64,000 bases of DNA from an uncultured Isoptericola sp. (GCA_947497265.1 CANMFP010000014.1:1-64000), one strand, 5' to 3'. Counted from the stretch's first letter, positions 44,013-53,241 are shown. The notes: generated by a model not told the origin, from the sequence alone. Translations and numbers: made by a program.

Positions 44013-44996
44013 GTGCGTCTGCGCCGTTCGTCACCGTCGGACCAGGGCTACTCGCGTCGCCGCAAGGGCGACGGATGGGTGTTCCTGGACGTCGACGGCA
44101 TGCCCTTGGCCGACACGGACCAGATCGAGCGGTGCCGGCACCTGGCGATCCCGCCCGCGTGGACGGACGTGTGGATCTGCCGGCACGAGAACGGCCACCT
44201 CCAGGCTTTCGGGCACGACGACGCGGGGCGGGGGCAGTACCTGTACCACCCGCAGTGGCAGGAGCGGCGCGCCCGGCGCAAGCACGACCACGTGCTCGGG
44301 ATCGCTCGGCGGCTGCCCGCCGCCCGGCGGGGCGTCACCCGCGACCTGGCCCTGCCGGGTTTCCCTCGGGAGAAGGTGCTGGCGCTCGCGTTCCGCCTGC
44401 TGGACGACGCCTACTTCCGGGCGGGCAGCGAGGTCTACGCCCGCAAGCACGGGACCTACGGCCTCGCCACGATCCGCAAGGAGCACGCCCGGGTGGCGCG
44501 AGACGGCTCGGTCCACTTCCGCTACCCGGCGAAGTCGGGCCAGCTCCGCGACGTCGTCGTGTCCGACGAGACGGTGGCCGGCATCGTGGCCTCCCTCAAG
44601 CGCCGACGGGGTGGTTCCGAGCTGCTCGCGTGGCGGGACGACGCCGGTGGCGCCCGATCGTGGTACGACATCGCGAGCACGGACGTGCAGGCCGACATCC
44701 GCGCGCGGCTCGGCGAGGACGCGACGCCCAAGGACTTCCGCACGTGGCACGCGACCGTCCTGTCGGCGCAGGCGCTGTCGCGCGTGGGCGCTCCGCCGGG
44801 GTCGAAGCGCGCGCGACGGCGCATCGCGGCCGACATCGTCCGGGACGTCGCGGAAGAGCTCGGGAACACCCCCGCCGTGGCCCGGTCGTCGTACATCGAC
44901 CCCCGGCTGTTCGACCTGTGGGAACGCGGCGAGACGATCCCTGCCGTCCGGCGCCGTCGGGCGGCCGAGCGGGCCGTGCTGGAGCTGCTCGGATGA
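44013..44996 (+). CDS. Type IB DNA topoisomerase
   Basis: This 327-aa enzyme resembles the poxvirus-like topoisomerase IB found in some bacteria. An N-terminal domain with RRKGDGWVFLDVDGMPLAD leads to the catalytic core: Arg and Lys of GTYGLATIRKEHA near residue 150, HFRYPAKSG near 170 and the nucleophilic Tyr in ARSSYIDPRLFDLW near 297. It relaxes supercoils through a 3'-phosphotyrosine link. The SDR gene that follows overlaps its stop (GGATGA), indicating one operon. Start GTG. Confidence 0.92.
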   Translation: MRLRRSSPSDQGYSRRRKGDGWVFLDVDGMPLADTDQIERCRHLAIPPAWTDVWICRHENGHLQAFGHDDAGRGQYLYHPQWQERRARRKHDHVLGIARRLPAARRGVTRDLALPGFPREKVLALAFRLLDDAYFRAGSEVYARKHGTYGLATIRKEHARVARDGSVHFRYPAKSGQLRDVVVSDETVAGIVASLKRRRGGSELLAWRDDAGGARSWYDIASTDVQADIRARLGEDATPKDFRTWHATVLSAQALSRVGAPPGSKRARRRIAADIVRDVAEELGNTPAVARSSYIDPRLFDLWERGETIPAVRRRRAAERAVLELLG

Positions 44997-46528
44997 GGGC
45001 CGTCGTCACCGGGGTCACCGGTTACGTCGGCGGGCGCCTCGTGCCCGAGCTGCTCGACGCCGGGTTCACGGTGCGCGCCGTCTCGCGGAACCCTGCCCGC
45101 CTGGACGGCCGGGAATGGGTCGACGACGTCGAGCGGGTGGCGGCCGACGTCGGTGACCTCGATGCGGTGCGCGCGGCGCTCGAGGGCGCCGACGTCGCCT
45201 ACTACCTGGTCCACTCGCTCGGGACGGGCCGGACGTTCGAGGCGGTCGACCGGCGCAACGCCCTGACGTTCGCCCGGGCCGCCCGCGAGGCAGGCGTGGG
45301 CCGCATCGTGTACCTGGGCGGCCTCTACCCCGACGTCCCCGAGGGAGATCTGTCCGCCCACCTCGCGTCGCGCAAGGAGGTCGAGGAGATCCTCCTGGCG
45401 TCCGGGGTGCCGACGGCGGTGCTGCGGGCGGCGGTGATCCTGGGGTCGGGATCGGCCTCGTTCGAGATGATGCGCTACCTCACCGAGCGGCTGCCCGCGA
45501 TGACGACGCCGCGCTGGGTGGACAACAGGCTCCAGCCGATCGCGATCCGCGACGTGCTGCGCTATCTCGTCGGCGCGGCGACGATCTCCTCCGAGGAGTC
45601 GCGCGGGTTCGACATCGGCGGTCCCGACGTCCTGACCTACCGGGAGATGATGCACCGGTACGCCCGGGCCGCCGGGCTGCGACGGCGCCTCGTCGTCGGC
45701 GTCCCGGTCCTGACGCCGGGTCTGTCGAGCCTCTGGGTCGGTCTGGTCACGCCGGTGCCGTCGGCGATCGCCAGGCCGCTCGTCGACTCGCTGCAGCACG
45801 AGGTGGTGTGCCGCGAGGACGACGTCCGCCGGTTCGTGCCGGACCCGCCCGAGGGGCTCGTCGGCGTCGACGACGCGATCGAGCTGGCGCTGGCCCGCAT
45901 CCATGACGGCGAGGTGACCACGCGCTGGTCGTCGGCGTCGGTGCCCGGCGCGCCGTCGGACCCGCTCCCCACGGACCCGGACTGGGCCGGCGGTTCGCTC
46001 TACGTCGACGAGCGGCGCACGGTCGTGGAGGCGCCGCGCGAGGTGCTGTGGCAGGTCATCGAGGAGATCGGCGGCCAGGGCGGGTGGTACTCGTGGTCGC
46101 TCGCGTGGCAGGCGCGGGGGCTGCTGGACCGCCTGGCGGGCGGCCCCGGCCTGCGGCGCGGCCGGCGGGACGAGCACCGGCTGCGGGTCGACGACGTGCT
46201 GGACTTCTGGCGCGTCGAGGCGATCGAGCCGGGCGAGCGCCTCCTGCTCCGGGCCGAGATGCGACTGCCGGGCCTGGCCTGGTTGGAGCTGCGGGTCGAC
46301 GAGGCCGCGGCCGAGGTCACCGACGCCGACGACGGCGGTCCCGTGCCCGAGGACGCCACCGGGCCCGGGCGCACCTACTTCGCCCAGCGGGCGCTGTTCC
46401 ACCCGCACGGTCTGGCCGGCCAGGCCTACTGGTGGTCGGTCGCGCCGTTCCACGGCATCATCTTCGGGAGCATGCAACGGAACGTGGCCCAGGAGGCCGA
46501 ACGGCTCGCCGGCCGCTCGGCCTCCTGA
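44993..46528 (+). CDS. NAD(P)-binding SDR protein with C-terminal DUF2867 domain
   Basis: This 511-aa protein has an atypical short-chain dehydrogenase fold (TGVTGYVGGRLVPELL near residue 6, NAD(P) site) and, after about 320 residues, a DUF2867/SRPBCC-like domain (YVDERRTVVEAPREVLWQVIEEIGG near 345, QRALFHPHGLAGQAYWWSVAPFH near 465). The lacking catalytic Tyr-x-x-x-Lys suggests a regulatory or epimerase-like role. The start overlaps the topoisomerase stop. Its function is not known, and it converges on the GH48 gene. Confidence 0.8.
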   Translation: MRAVVTGVTGYVGGRLVPELLDAGFTVRAVSRNPARLDGREWVDDVERVAADVGDLDAVRAALEGADVAYYLVHSLGTGRTFEAVDRRNALTFARAAREAGVGRIVYLGGLYPDVPEGDLSAHLASRKEVEEILLASGVPTAVLRAAVILGSGSASFEMMRYLTERLPAMTTPRWVDNRLQPIAIRDVLRYLVGAATISSEESRGFDIGGPDVLTYREMMHRYARAAGLRRRLVVGVPVLTPGLSSLWVGLVTPVPSAIARPLVDSLQHEVVCREDDVRRFVPDPPEGLVGVDDAIELALARIHDGEVTTRWSSASVPGAPSDPLPTDPDWAGGSLYVDERRTVVEAPREVLWQVIEEIGGQGGWYSWSLAWQARGLLDRLAGGPGLRRGRRDEHRLRVDDVLDFWRVEAIEPGERLLLRAEMRLPGLAWLELRVDEAAAEVTDADDGGPVPEDATGPGRTYFAQRALFHPHGLAGQAYWWSVAPFHGIIFGSMQRNVAQEAERLAGRSAS

Positions 46529-46539
46529 GCGGGGCGGGA

Positions 46540-49230
46540 TCAGCCTGCCGGGACGGTCCCGCTGCACTCGAGCGCCTGTTCGGGCGGCGGCGCCCCGTTG
46601 CCGATGAACCCGACCGTGGCGGACTGGTCGGGACCGAGGTCCGCGTTCCACGACTCCGGCGTGACCACCCCGTCGGCGAGACGGCCGCCCCACACGTTCG
46701 ACGTCGTCAGGCCGCCGGGGGCCACGACCTGCCAGCCCTGGACGCCGTCGGCGCCGCCGGTGACCGTGATGGCACCCTGGTACCCGCCGGACCAGGAGTT
46801 CGCGGTGGAGTACTCGGCGGTGCACGCACCGGCCGGTGGCTCGACCTCTCCCTCCCCCGTCGTCACCGTGACGGCGTCGGACTCCTGAGACACGTTGCCC
46901 GCGGCGTCGTGCGCGGTGACCGTGTAGGCGTACTCGGTCGATTCCTCCAGACCGGTGTCGGTGAACGACGTCGTGCTGCCACCGACGCTGTCGACGACCT
47001 CGCCGTCGCGGCTGACGTCGTACCCGGTCACGCGCACGTCGTCGGTCGACGCCGTCCACGCGAGCTCCACCGTGGTGCCGGCGGCCGTCGCCGTCAGGTC
47101 CTGCGGCGCCGTCGGGGCCTCGGTGTCCTCGGGCGGCTCGACGTCGTCGCCGAAGAGCCGGTCGTAGTCCGCGAGCGCCGTCGCCACCGCCGTCTGGGCC
47201 CAGAACCGGTGGTAGGTGAACTCGGGCTCCGGCCCGCCGTCCAGGTGGTCCTGGACCTTGTCCCACTCGGGGTCGTCGCGCAGGAAGGAACGGATGTCGA
47301 TGAACGACACGCCGGGCTCGATGACGTCGCCGTTCGGCATGGTGCCGCTCCAGCCCTCGGGCACGTAGATGCCGTCGCCATCGGGCTCGGTCAGCGCGTC
47401 GTCGAACCGGCCGTAGTCGCCGCGCGCCTCGGTGGTGGCCACGCCCATCGGGTCGGAGCTCTGCGTCCAGATGGCGTCGAGCAGGTCGTGGGAGACCTGC
47501 TGCGCCTGGGTGTCCCCGGACGCGGCGGCGTAGTACATCAGCGTGCGGGCGAGCGCGCCGGCGACGCCGACGTCCTGCCCGTATCCGGTGACCTCGACGC
47601 TGAGCCCGGAGTTGTCTCCCGGGTTCGCCGCGTCCCAGGTGTCGGGCTGCCCGCTCCAGGCGATGTTGGACGGGATCTGCCAGTCGTCCTCGGTGACCGT
47701 GATGTGGGAGATCACCCACGGCACCCAGGCGTCCAGGATGTCCTTGGCCCGGTCGTCACCGGTCTCGTGGTACAGCTGCGCGATCCGCTCCACGCCCCAG
47801 CCCTGCATGCCGAACCACTCGTTCGACGGCGGGTCGTGGTAGACGGGTGCCTCGTCGTAGGCCATGCCGTAGAACGTCGACATCCCGGCCGGCCGTTCGG
47901 CGTAGGCGCCGTCCCAGCTGTTCGTGGCGCCTCCCGCGATGCCGCCCTCGGGGGACTGGAGCCACTGGAAGAGCTCGACCTGGCGGTCGAGGCTCTCGGA
48001 CCAGTCGTCGTCGGCGGTGGCGGACTCGGGCACCAGGTCCGGGTCGTTGGCCAGCGCCCAGGCCGCCATCGGGTTCTGGTAGCCGAAGTGCGCGTGCGAG
48101 GAGCCGATGCGCCACGCCCACGGAGCCTGCTCGTCGAGGGCGCCGCCCCAGGCGTAGTACCAGCTCAGCAGGTAGTGGGCGCTGTCACGACCGGTGCCGG
48201 CGGGGCACGACGGCGAGTCGCAGCCCGGCGTCTTGAAGTACTTGTCGAACAGCGAGTACCGCAGGTAGTCGCCCATCTTGGCGGCCTTGGCCACGGTCCC
48301 GGCGACGGCCTCCGGCTGGCCCTGCTCGGTGGCGAACTTGTTGGCCCAGTAGGCCGCTTCGACGGCTCGGGCGTCGGCGTCGGGGGCGTTGGTGTACTTC
48401 CACTGCGTCGCCGGCTGCGGGTCGGCCGTGAACAGGTCGACGTAGCCGTACTCACCACCGAACGAGAAGTCGTCGATCGCGGGCTGCGGGATCGTCTCCC
48501 ACACGGACTCCTCGGGCCCGCGCTGGAAGGTGTTGATGTAGCTGGTGCCCTCGTGGTCCGGCCCGAGCAGCTCGCTCGACCCGGGCGCGGCACCGTAGCC
48601 GTACACGTTGTCGACGTCCGCGAGCCAGTGCATGCCGTAGATCTCGTCGGTGCCGTAGGTCTGGGACAGCTCACCGGCCAGCGGGTCGCTGCCGACCGCG
48701 ACATCGCTGTCGAGCTCGGAGGGGTAGCCGCTGGGGTGGTTGTGCTCGGCGGCATAGGTGGCCGGGCTGCCGGGATCGTAGGCGCTGTTGGTGGGCTGGT
48801 TCTCCGAGGTGGGGATCATGTACGCCTCGAGGGTGTCCCAGGCGTGGTTGAACGGCTCCCAGTCCCCGGTCACCTGGCCGTAGGACGTCTCCAGCCAGAG
48901 CCAGAACGAGTACGCCTCGCTCGTGGTCTCGTGGCCGTTGTCCGGGGCCTCGACCATCAGCGACTCGACCGAGTGGTACGGGATCCCCTGGTCGGAGAAG
49001 TAGCCGTTCGCGGGGTCGTGGACCTTGTCGTACAGCTCCAGGAACCGCTGGGTGTACTCGCCGTCGGTGTCGAGCTCGCCGAGCGCCGTGGCGACGGGGG
49101 CCGCGGCGACGTCGGCGGTGCCGGACCCGGGCGGCGCAGCGCCGGCGGGGACGGCCGCGACCAGGGCGGCGAGCGTGGCTGACGCCGCGGCTCCTGCCAG
49201 CAGCCTGGTGCGGATGGATGCGCGATGCAT
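46540..49230 (-). CDS. GH48 processive cellulase with FN3 and CBM2
   Basis: This 896-aa secreted enzyme is the cellulose-degrading exocellulase that typically partners GH6 enzymes. A signal peptide (residues 1-32, ending AGA) leads to the GH48 domain, about 45-695; the general acid Glu is in HETTSEAYS. One FN3 module spans about 705-795 and the CBM2 about 803-896 with its two Cys. It attacks cellulose from chain ends. The ATG follows GAGAGGTGCACC. Upstream on the minus strand are box B (49275-49288) and box A (49298-49310). Confidence 0.96.
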   Translation of the reverse strand: MHRASIRTRLLAGAAASATLAALVAAVPAGAAPPGSGTADVAAAPVATALGELDTDGEYTQRFLELYDKVHDPANGYFSDQGIPYHSVESLMVEAPDNGHETTSEAYSFWLWLETSYGQVTGDWEPFNHAWDTLEAYMIPTSENQPTNSAYDPGSPATYAAEHNHPSGYPSELDSDVAVGSDPLAGELSQTYGTDEIYGMHWLADVDNVYGYGAAPGSSELLGPDHEGTSYINTFQRGPEESVWETIPQPAIDDFSFGGEYGYVDLFTADPQPATQWKYTNAPDADARAVEAAYWANKFATEQGQPEAVAGTVAKAAKMGDYLRYSLFDKYFKTPGCDSPSCPAGTGRDSAHYLLSWYYAWGGALDEQAPWAWRIGSSHAHFGYQNPMAAWALANDPDLVPESATADDDWSESLDRQVELFQWLQSPEGGIAGGATNSWDGAYAERPAGMSTFYGMAYDEAPVYHDPPSNEWFGMQGWGVERIAQLYHETGDDRAKDILDAWVPWVISHITVTEDDWQIPSNIAWSGQPDTWDAANPGDNSGLSVEVTGYGQDVGVAGALARTLMYYAAASGDTQAQQVSHDLLDAIWTQSSDPMGVATTEARGDYGRFDDALTEPDGDGIYVPEGWSGTMPNGDVIEPGVSFIDIRSFLRDDPEWDKVQDHLDGGPEPEFTYHRFWAQTAVATALADYDRLFGDDVEPPEDTEAPTAPQDLTATAAGTTVELAWTASTDDVRVTGYDVSRDGEVVDSVGGSTTSFTDTGLEESTEYAYTVTAHDAAGNVSQESDAVTVTTGEGEVEPPAGACTAEYSTANSWSGGYQGAITVTGGADGVQGWQVVAPGGLTTSNVWGGRLADGVVTPESWNADLGPDQSATVGFIGNGAPPPEQALECSGTVPAG

Positions 49231-49274
49231 GGTGCACCTCTCTTCGTTGAGCGGACACCCTGACGATCGGCGCA

Positions 49275-49288
49275 TGGAAGCGTTCCCA
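49275..49288. promoter_or_regulatory. Box B operator upstream of GH48
   Basis: TGGAAGCGTTCCCA differs at two positions from TGGGAGCGCTCCCA, the site known for CelR of Thermobifida and CebR of Streptomyces. It lies 45 bp upstream of the GH48 start. LacI-family binding is inferred. Confidence 0.7.
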
Positions 49289-49297
49289 CAACACGGC

Positions 49298-49310
49298 GAA
49301 ACGTTTAGGG
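49298..49310 (-). promoter_or_regulatory. Box A upstream of GH48
   Basis: Read on the minus strand this is CCCTAAACGTTTC, with the AAACGTTT palindrome core typical of LacI-family sites. It is identical to sites at 53125 and 57187. It is separated from box B by 9 bp. Confidence 0.7.
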
Positions 49311-49339
49311 CCACGCCCCGGAAAGGCGGTGGCTCAGCG

Positions 49340-52006
49340 TCAGGCGTGGACGTCGACCGACGCCTCCCATCGCAGCACGCCGACGTCCCGGCCCAGCTCC
49401 GCCGTGACGCGATCCAGGACGTCCGCCGCCGTCAGGTGCCCGTCGCTCGGCTCGGTCGTGGCGACCCGCCGCACGTGGGCACCAGGGTCGAGCGCCGCGG
49501 AGAGCCGCGCCGCACGGTGCTGTGCCGACCGGTCGTCCTGCCCGTCCAGCAGCACGGCGATGCCCGAGATCCCGACGGCGGTGGCGCAGTCGTCCTCGTC
49601 GATCTCCCCCCGCAGGCGGCGCAGGACGGCGCGGGTCGGCGGCCCGGGCAGCGACACGGCCAGCACCTGCCACGCGTACGCGGGCAGCCGCCGGCGCCGA
49701 CGGATCGCCCGCTCCAGCCGGTCGACGAACAGCTCGTGCGCGACGAGGCCGGTCTCCCGGTCCACGAAGGGCCGGTCGACGGGGACCGACAGCTGCGACG
49801 TCGCCTGCCCGACCAGGGCCATCGACCCGACCAGCCGGGCGGGTCGGTCGCCGGCGTCGTGCACCGTCACCGCCCGGCACCGGACCCTCAGGTACGTGCC
49901 GTCGGCGTGCCGGATGCGGTGCTCCACGTCCAGCGGCTCCCGCGTGCCGGAGAGCTGCGCGGCGACGGCGGCGTGCACGCGCCGCACGTCCTCCGGGTGC
50001 ACCCGGGAGAACCACTCGCGCGGGTCGTCGGCGAGCGAGCTCCGGTCCTGCCCCACCGTCCTGGCCCACACCTCCGAGTAGCGCACGGTCCCGGCGTCGA
50101 CGTCCCAGTCCCACGTGCCGTCGTCGGAGGCGATCGAGACCAGCGCAGAACGCTCCTCGACCTCCGCGACGTCGTGCGCCAGCGCCCGTTCGCGCTCCGC
50201 CTCCTCGACCAGCCGACGGCGCTGGTCCAGCAGGGAGGCCAGCGACTCCTCCGCCTCGAGCGCCACGGCGAGCATCGCGGCCCAGTGGTTGTAGCGGGCG
50301 CGGGTGCTGGTCGCCCGCGAGTCGACGAGCCCGCCGACGGCCAGGAAGCCCCGGTCGCTGCGGCCGAACGCGACCGGCACGACCACGGTGAGCGACCGCG
50401 GGTCCGTGAGGGCCGGCGGCGGGAACTCCTGCGAGGGCATCGTACGGCCCACGAGGTTCTCCCCCGCGCCGCCCCGTGCGCCGACGATGCGGAGCACCCG
50501 CTCGCCGGGCCGCGCCGGGTCGTCCTCCCACAGGGCGAGCGCCGCCGTCGACGTCCGCCCCCGGGGCATCCAGTCCAGCCGGCGCAACGACTCGCCGTCG
50601 GCGCGCATCAGCTCGAGGTCGACGAGGTTCTGGTCGACGAGGTCCTGCTCGAGCCGTCCGGCGCGCGCCAGGTCGCCGTGGGCGCAACCCCGGGCGAGGG
50701 CGACGACGATCTGGCAGAGCGCCTCCTCGACGGCGTCGGCCGCATCGGACTCGAGCCCGGCGACCACGACCGGGCCGTCGCCGCGCGCCTCGGCCGCGAC
50801 GGCACGGTCGGCGAGCCGCTCGCGCACCCGTACGCTCTCGAGGCGCAACGCCGGGACGAGCTGTTCGAGCGCACCGGGACCGGGCCGCAGGGTCGCCGTG
50901 CGGTCCCCGAGCGCGCGCAGCGCGGTGGCCGGCGGTTGCTGGGCGGTCGCGACGCTCGCCTCGACGAGCTGGCGCACCATCGTGAGCCAGGCCTCGGTCG
51001 CCCCGGGGTTGCGCACGCCGTCGGCGCGCGCGAACACCACTCGGGCCACCGTGCCGAGCGGGTCCGGGTCGCAGGCCGGCGTGCTGCCCTGTACCACCAC
51101 GGTGCTGCGGGTCCCGCGCGCACAGCCACAGGACTCGCGCATCACCAGGGCCGAGACGTCCAGCCGGTGCGTACCGCTGACGCGCTCTCCGCGTGCCCGC
51201 GCCAGCACGAGCTCGGCGGCCAGCTCGCCGACCGTGTCGTGCATGGGGTCCACCGACGACAACCGAGGCCAGGTGCGGGCACCCACGTCCGAGTTGTCGA
51301 ACCCGACGACGGCCTGGACGGAGGGGGCGTCGAGCCCGGACAGGTGCAGCCCGCGCAGGAACCCGACCGCGTTGCGGTCGGTGGCCGCGACGGTCGCCGT
51401 CGTGGCCATGCCCTGCTCGGCCAGCCGGCGAGCGACCGCCTCCGCCGCGGCCTCCTGGTTGTCGCGGGTCCGGTAGACGTGCTCGGGCGCGTGGTCCAGG
51501 CCGTGCGCCGCGAGCGCGTCGCGGAACGCGTCGTAACGTTCGGCGATGTCTCGCTGGTCGGTGCTCCCGAGGAACCCGATGCTGCGGTGGCCGTGCTCGA
51601 CCAGGTGGTCGACGGCGGCCCGGACCCCACCGACGTTGTCCGGAGACACCGCGGGCGCCCGGAGGTCGTCGGGCGGCACACCGAGCGTCACGACCGGGAT
51701 GCCCGTCGCGTCGAGGCGCCGCAGCTCCGCGTCGGCGAGCGCCGTCGTGACCACGACGAGCCCGTCGTAGGCGCTCAGGCCCGGTGCGGTGCGACGGTAG
51801 GGCGGTACGGGGAACTCGTCGCGGTCGATGTCGGCCGGATAGGTCTGGACCGCGACGAGCCGGTGCCCCTCGGAGCGCAGCACGCGGGCCATCCCGGCGA
51901 GCATCCGTCCGAAGTAGTAGCCGCCCACGACCGGGCACAGCACACCGATCGTCAACGTCTTGCCTGGTCCTCTGCCTGCCTGTGTCCACATCGACACCTG
52001 CACCAC
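49340..52006 (-). CDS. LacI-like sensor fused to PAS and degenerate GGDEF
   Basis: This 888-aa protein has no HTH. Residues 16-290 are a LacI/periplasmic-binding-like sugar-sensing domain (TIGVLCPVVGGYYFG, HGHRSIGFLGST near 140, DPMHDTVGELAAELV near 253), ending in RESCGC. A GAF-like region (about 450-585), a coiled coil (about 590-625), a PAS fold (about 625-735) and a GGDEF-like domain (about 745-870, DRETGLVAHELFVDRLERA) follow. The GGDEF signature is GISGI, so diguanylate cyclase activity is unlikely. No signal peptide or membrane segment is seen. It is divergent from the LacI regulator and lies between GH48 and GH6. Confidence 0.72.
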   Translation of the reverse strand: MVQVSMWTQAGRGPGKTLTIGVLCPVVGGYYFGRMLAGMARVLRSEGHRLVAVQTYPADIDRDEFPVPPYRRTAPGLSAYDGLVVVTTALADAELRRLDATGIPVVTLGVPPDDLRAPAVSPDNVGGVRAAVDHLVEHGHRSIGFLGSTDQRDIAERYDAFRDALAAHGLDHAPEHVYRTRDNQEAAAEAVARRLAEQGMATTATVAATDRNAVGFLRGLHLSGLDAPSVQAVVGFDNSDVGARTWPRLSSVDPMHDTVGELAAELVLARARGERVSGTHRLDVSALVMRESCGCARGTRSTVVVQGSTPACDPDPLGTVARVVFARADGVRNPGATEAWLTMVRQLVEASVATAQQPPATALRALGDRTATLRPGPGALEQLVPALRLESVRVRERLADRAVAAEARGDGPVVVAGLESDAADAVEEALCQIVVALARGCAHGDLARAGRLEQDLVDQNLVDLELMRADGESLRRLDWMPRGRTSTAALALWEDDPARPGERVLRIVGARGGAGENLVGRTMPSQEFPPPALTDPRSLTVVVPVAFGRSDRGFLAVGGLVDSRATSTRARYNHWAAMLAVALEAEESLASLLDQRRRLVEEAERERALAHDVAEVEERSALVSIASDDGTWDWDVDAGTVRYSEVWARTVGQDRSSLADDPREWFSRVHPEDVRRVHAAVAAQLSGTREPLDVEHRIRHADGTYLRVRCRAVTVHDAGDRPARLVGSMALVGQATSQLSVPVDRPFVDRETGLVAHELFVDRLERAIRRRRRLPAYAWQVLAVSLPGPPTRAVLRRLRGEIDEDDCATAVGISGIAVLLDGQDDRSAQHRAARLSAALDPGAHVRRVATTEPSDGHLTAADVLDRVTAELGRDVGVLRWEASVDVHA

Positions 52007-52073
52007 CGTCCTCGCAGTCGAGTCCTGCGTGCGTCCCCCGCAGGTGCATCATGCCCTGAAAACCGGCAGAGTG

Positions 52074-52087
52074 TGGAAGCGTGCCCA
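52074..52087. promoter_or_regulatory. Box B-like site at LacI gene start
   Basis: TGGAAGCGTGCCCA differs at three positions from TGGGAGCGCTCCCA. It covers the LacI GTG start codon (52081) and lies 68 bp upstream of the sensor gene. It suits autoregulation of the divergent pair. Confidence 0.55.
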
Positions 52088-53130
52088 GAATCCCCGCCAG
52101 CGGCGGCACGCGTCCGGCCCCTGGACGGCGCGTCACGATCACCGACGTCGCCCGTGCCGCCGGCGTCTCCATCGCCGTGGTGTCCTACGCGCTCAACGGA
52201 CGGCAGGGAGTGTCCGAGAGCACCCGTCGCCACGTGCTCAAGGTGGCCGACGACCTCGACTGGCGTCCCAGTGCCGCTGCCCGGTCGATGCGGTCCGGGG
52301 CGGTGGCGAGCGTCGGGCTCCAGGTCCTCGACGGCGTCGGCGTGTCCCACAGCCGCTCGGCGGGGCTCGACCTCGCCGGCGGCCTGCGTGGGGTGCTCGA
52401 CACCGTCGCGCTCTCCGTCGAGGTCGCGGCGGACCGCACGGCGGGCGCCACGGACCTCGAGCGGGCCTGGAGCGAGCGGCGGCACACCGCGTTCGTCGTC
52501 CAGGACCTGCTGCTGGACGACCCGCGCACCCGCGCCGCGGCCCGGGTCGGCGCGCAGGTGGTGGGCGTCACGCCGTCCGGCCTGGGGACCGCCGGGGTGG
52601 AGCGCGGCGTGTGGTTCGACGGTGACGCGGAGGCCGCCGTCGGGCGCTACCTCGTGGACCTGGGCCACCGGCACCTCGTGCTGCTGGTCACGGAGGCCGA
52701 CAGGGACGTGGCCCGCGCTCTGCACGCGGGCCTGCTGGCGGCCACCGCCGGTCTCGTGGCGACGGTGGACGTGGTCGAGGCGGGGTCGGCACCGGCGGCC
52801 GGTGCCGCGGCCGCACGTCTCCTCGCGGACGAGCAGCGGCCGACGGCGGTGGTCACCGACGGCGACGTGACGGCGCTGGCGGTGCTGGAGGCCGCGCGGC
52901 ACCGCGGGCTGGAGGTGCCCTGGGACGTCTCCGTGGTCTCCGGCGCGGACGCCGACACCTGCCGCCTCGTGGACCCGCAGCTCACCGCGATCGCCCGTCC
53001 GTGGCAGGACCTCGCCGCAGCCGTGGCGTCGGCGCTGCGGATCGCCCCGCAGACGCCTGCCGAGGTGCCGGCCGCACGCCTGGTGATCCGTGGCACGACG
53101 GCTCCGCCGTCGGTCCCCGGGATCCCCTAA
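52081..53130 (+). CDS. LacI-family transcriptional regulator
   Basis: This 349-aa regulator has a LacI HTH at residues 17-70 (TITDVARAAGVSIAVVSYALNGRQGVSESTRRHVLKVADDLDWRPSAAARSMRSG, hinge helix included) and a periplasmic-binding-like sensor (about 75-345). The sensor is divergent, with a run of Ala/Arg-rich segments, but GDVTALAVLEAARHRGLEVPWDVSVVSGADAD near 260 is typical. It is likely the local repressor of the cellulase genes and releases DNA on binding a cello-oligosaccharide. The start GTG is within a box B-like site and the stop TAA within box A of GH6. Confidence 0.88.
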   Translation: MPRIPASGGTRPAPGRRVTITDVARAAGVSIAVVSYALNGRQGVSESTRRHVLKVADDLDWRPSAAARSMRSGAVASVGLQVLDGVGVSHSRSAGLDLAGGLRGVLDTVALSVEVAADRTAGATDLERAWSERRHTAFVVQDLLLDDPRTRAAARVGAQVVGVTPSGLGTAGVERGVWFDGDAEAAVGRYLVDLGHRHLVLLVTEADRDVARALHAGLLAATAGLVATVDVVEAGSAPAAGAAAARLLADEQRPTAVVTDGDVTALAVLEAARHRGLEVPWDVSVVSGADADTCRLVDPQLTAIARPWQDLAAAVASALRIAPQTPAEVPAARLVIRGTTAPPSVPGIP

Positions 53131-53137
53131 ACGTTTC
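53125..53137 (+). promoter_or_regulatory. Box A upstream of GH6
   Basis: CCCTAAACGTTTC, identical to the GH48 and GH74 sites. It includes the LacI gene stop codon (TAA at 53128-53130). It is 12 bp upstream of box B. Confidence 0.7.
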
Positions 53138-53149
53138 ACCAGGTGCGCG

Positions 53150-53163
53150 TGGGAGCGCAACCA
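53150..53163 (+). promoter_or_regulatory. Box B upstream of GH6
   Basis: TGGGAGCGCAACCA differs from TGGGAGCGCTCCCA at two positions. It lies 78 bp before the GH6 start. A GCACGGGC/GCCCGTGC hairpin at 53198-53219 follows in the leader. Confidence 0.65.
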
Positions 53164-53241
53164 GGACACGTTGGGGACGTCGGGCCGACAGCCCGGCGCA
53201 CGGGCGACGACGCCCGTGCTCCCGAACTCCTGGAGGATCCC

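Noticed and set aside
44522-47719. Long minus-strand frame (1065 aa) across the SDR gene and GH48
   Set aside because: Low-complexity Arg/His/Val-rich translation that overlaps real genes in other frames; a high-GC artefact.
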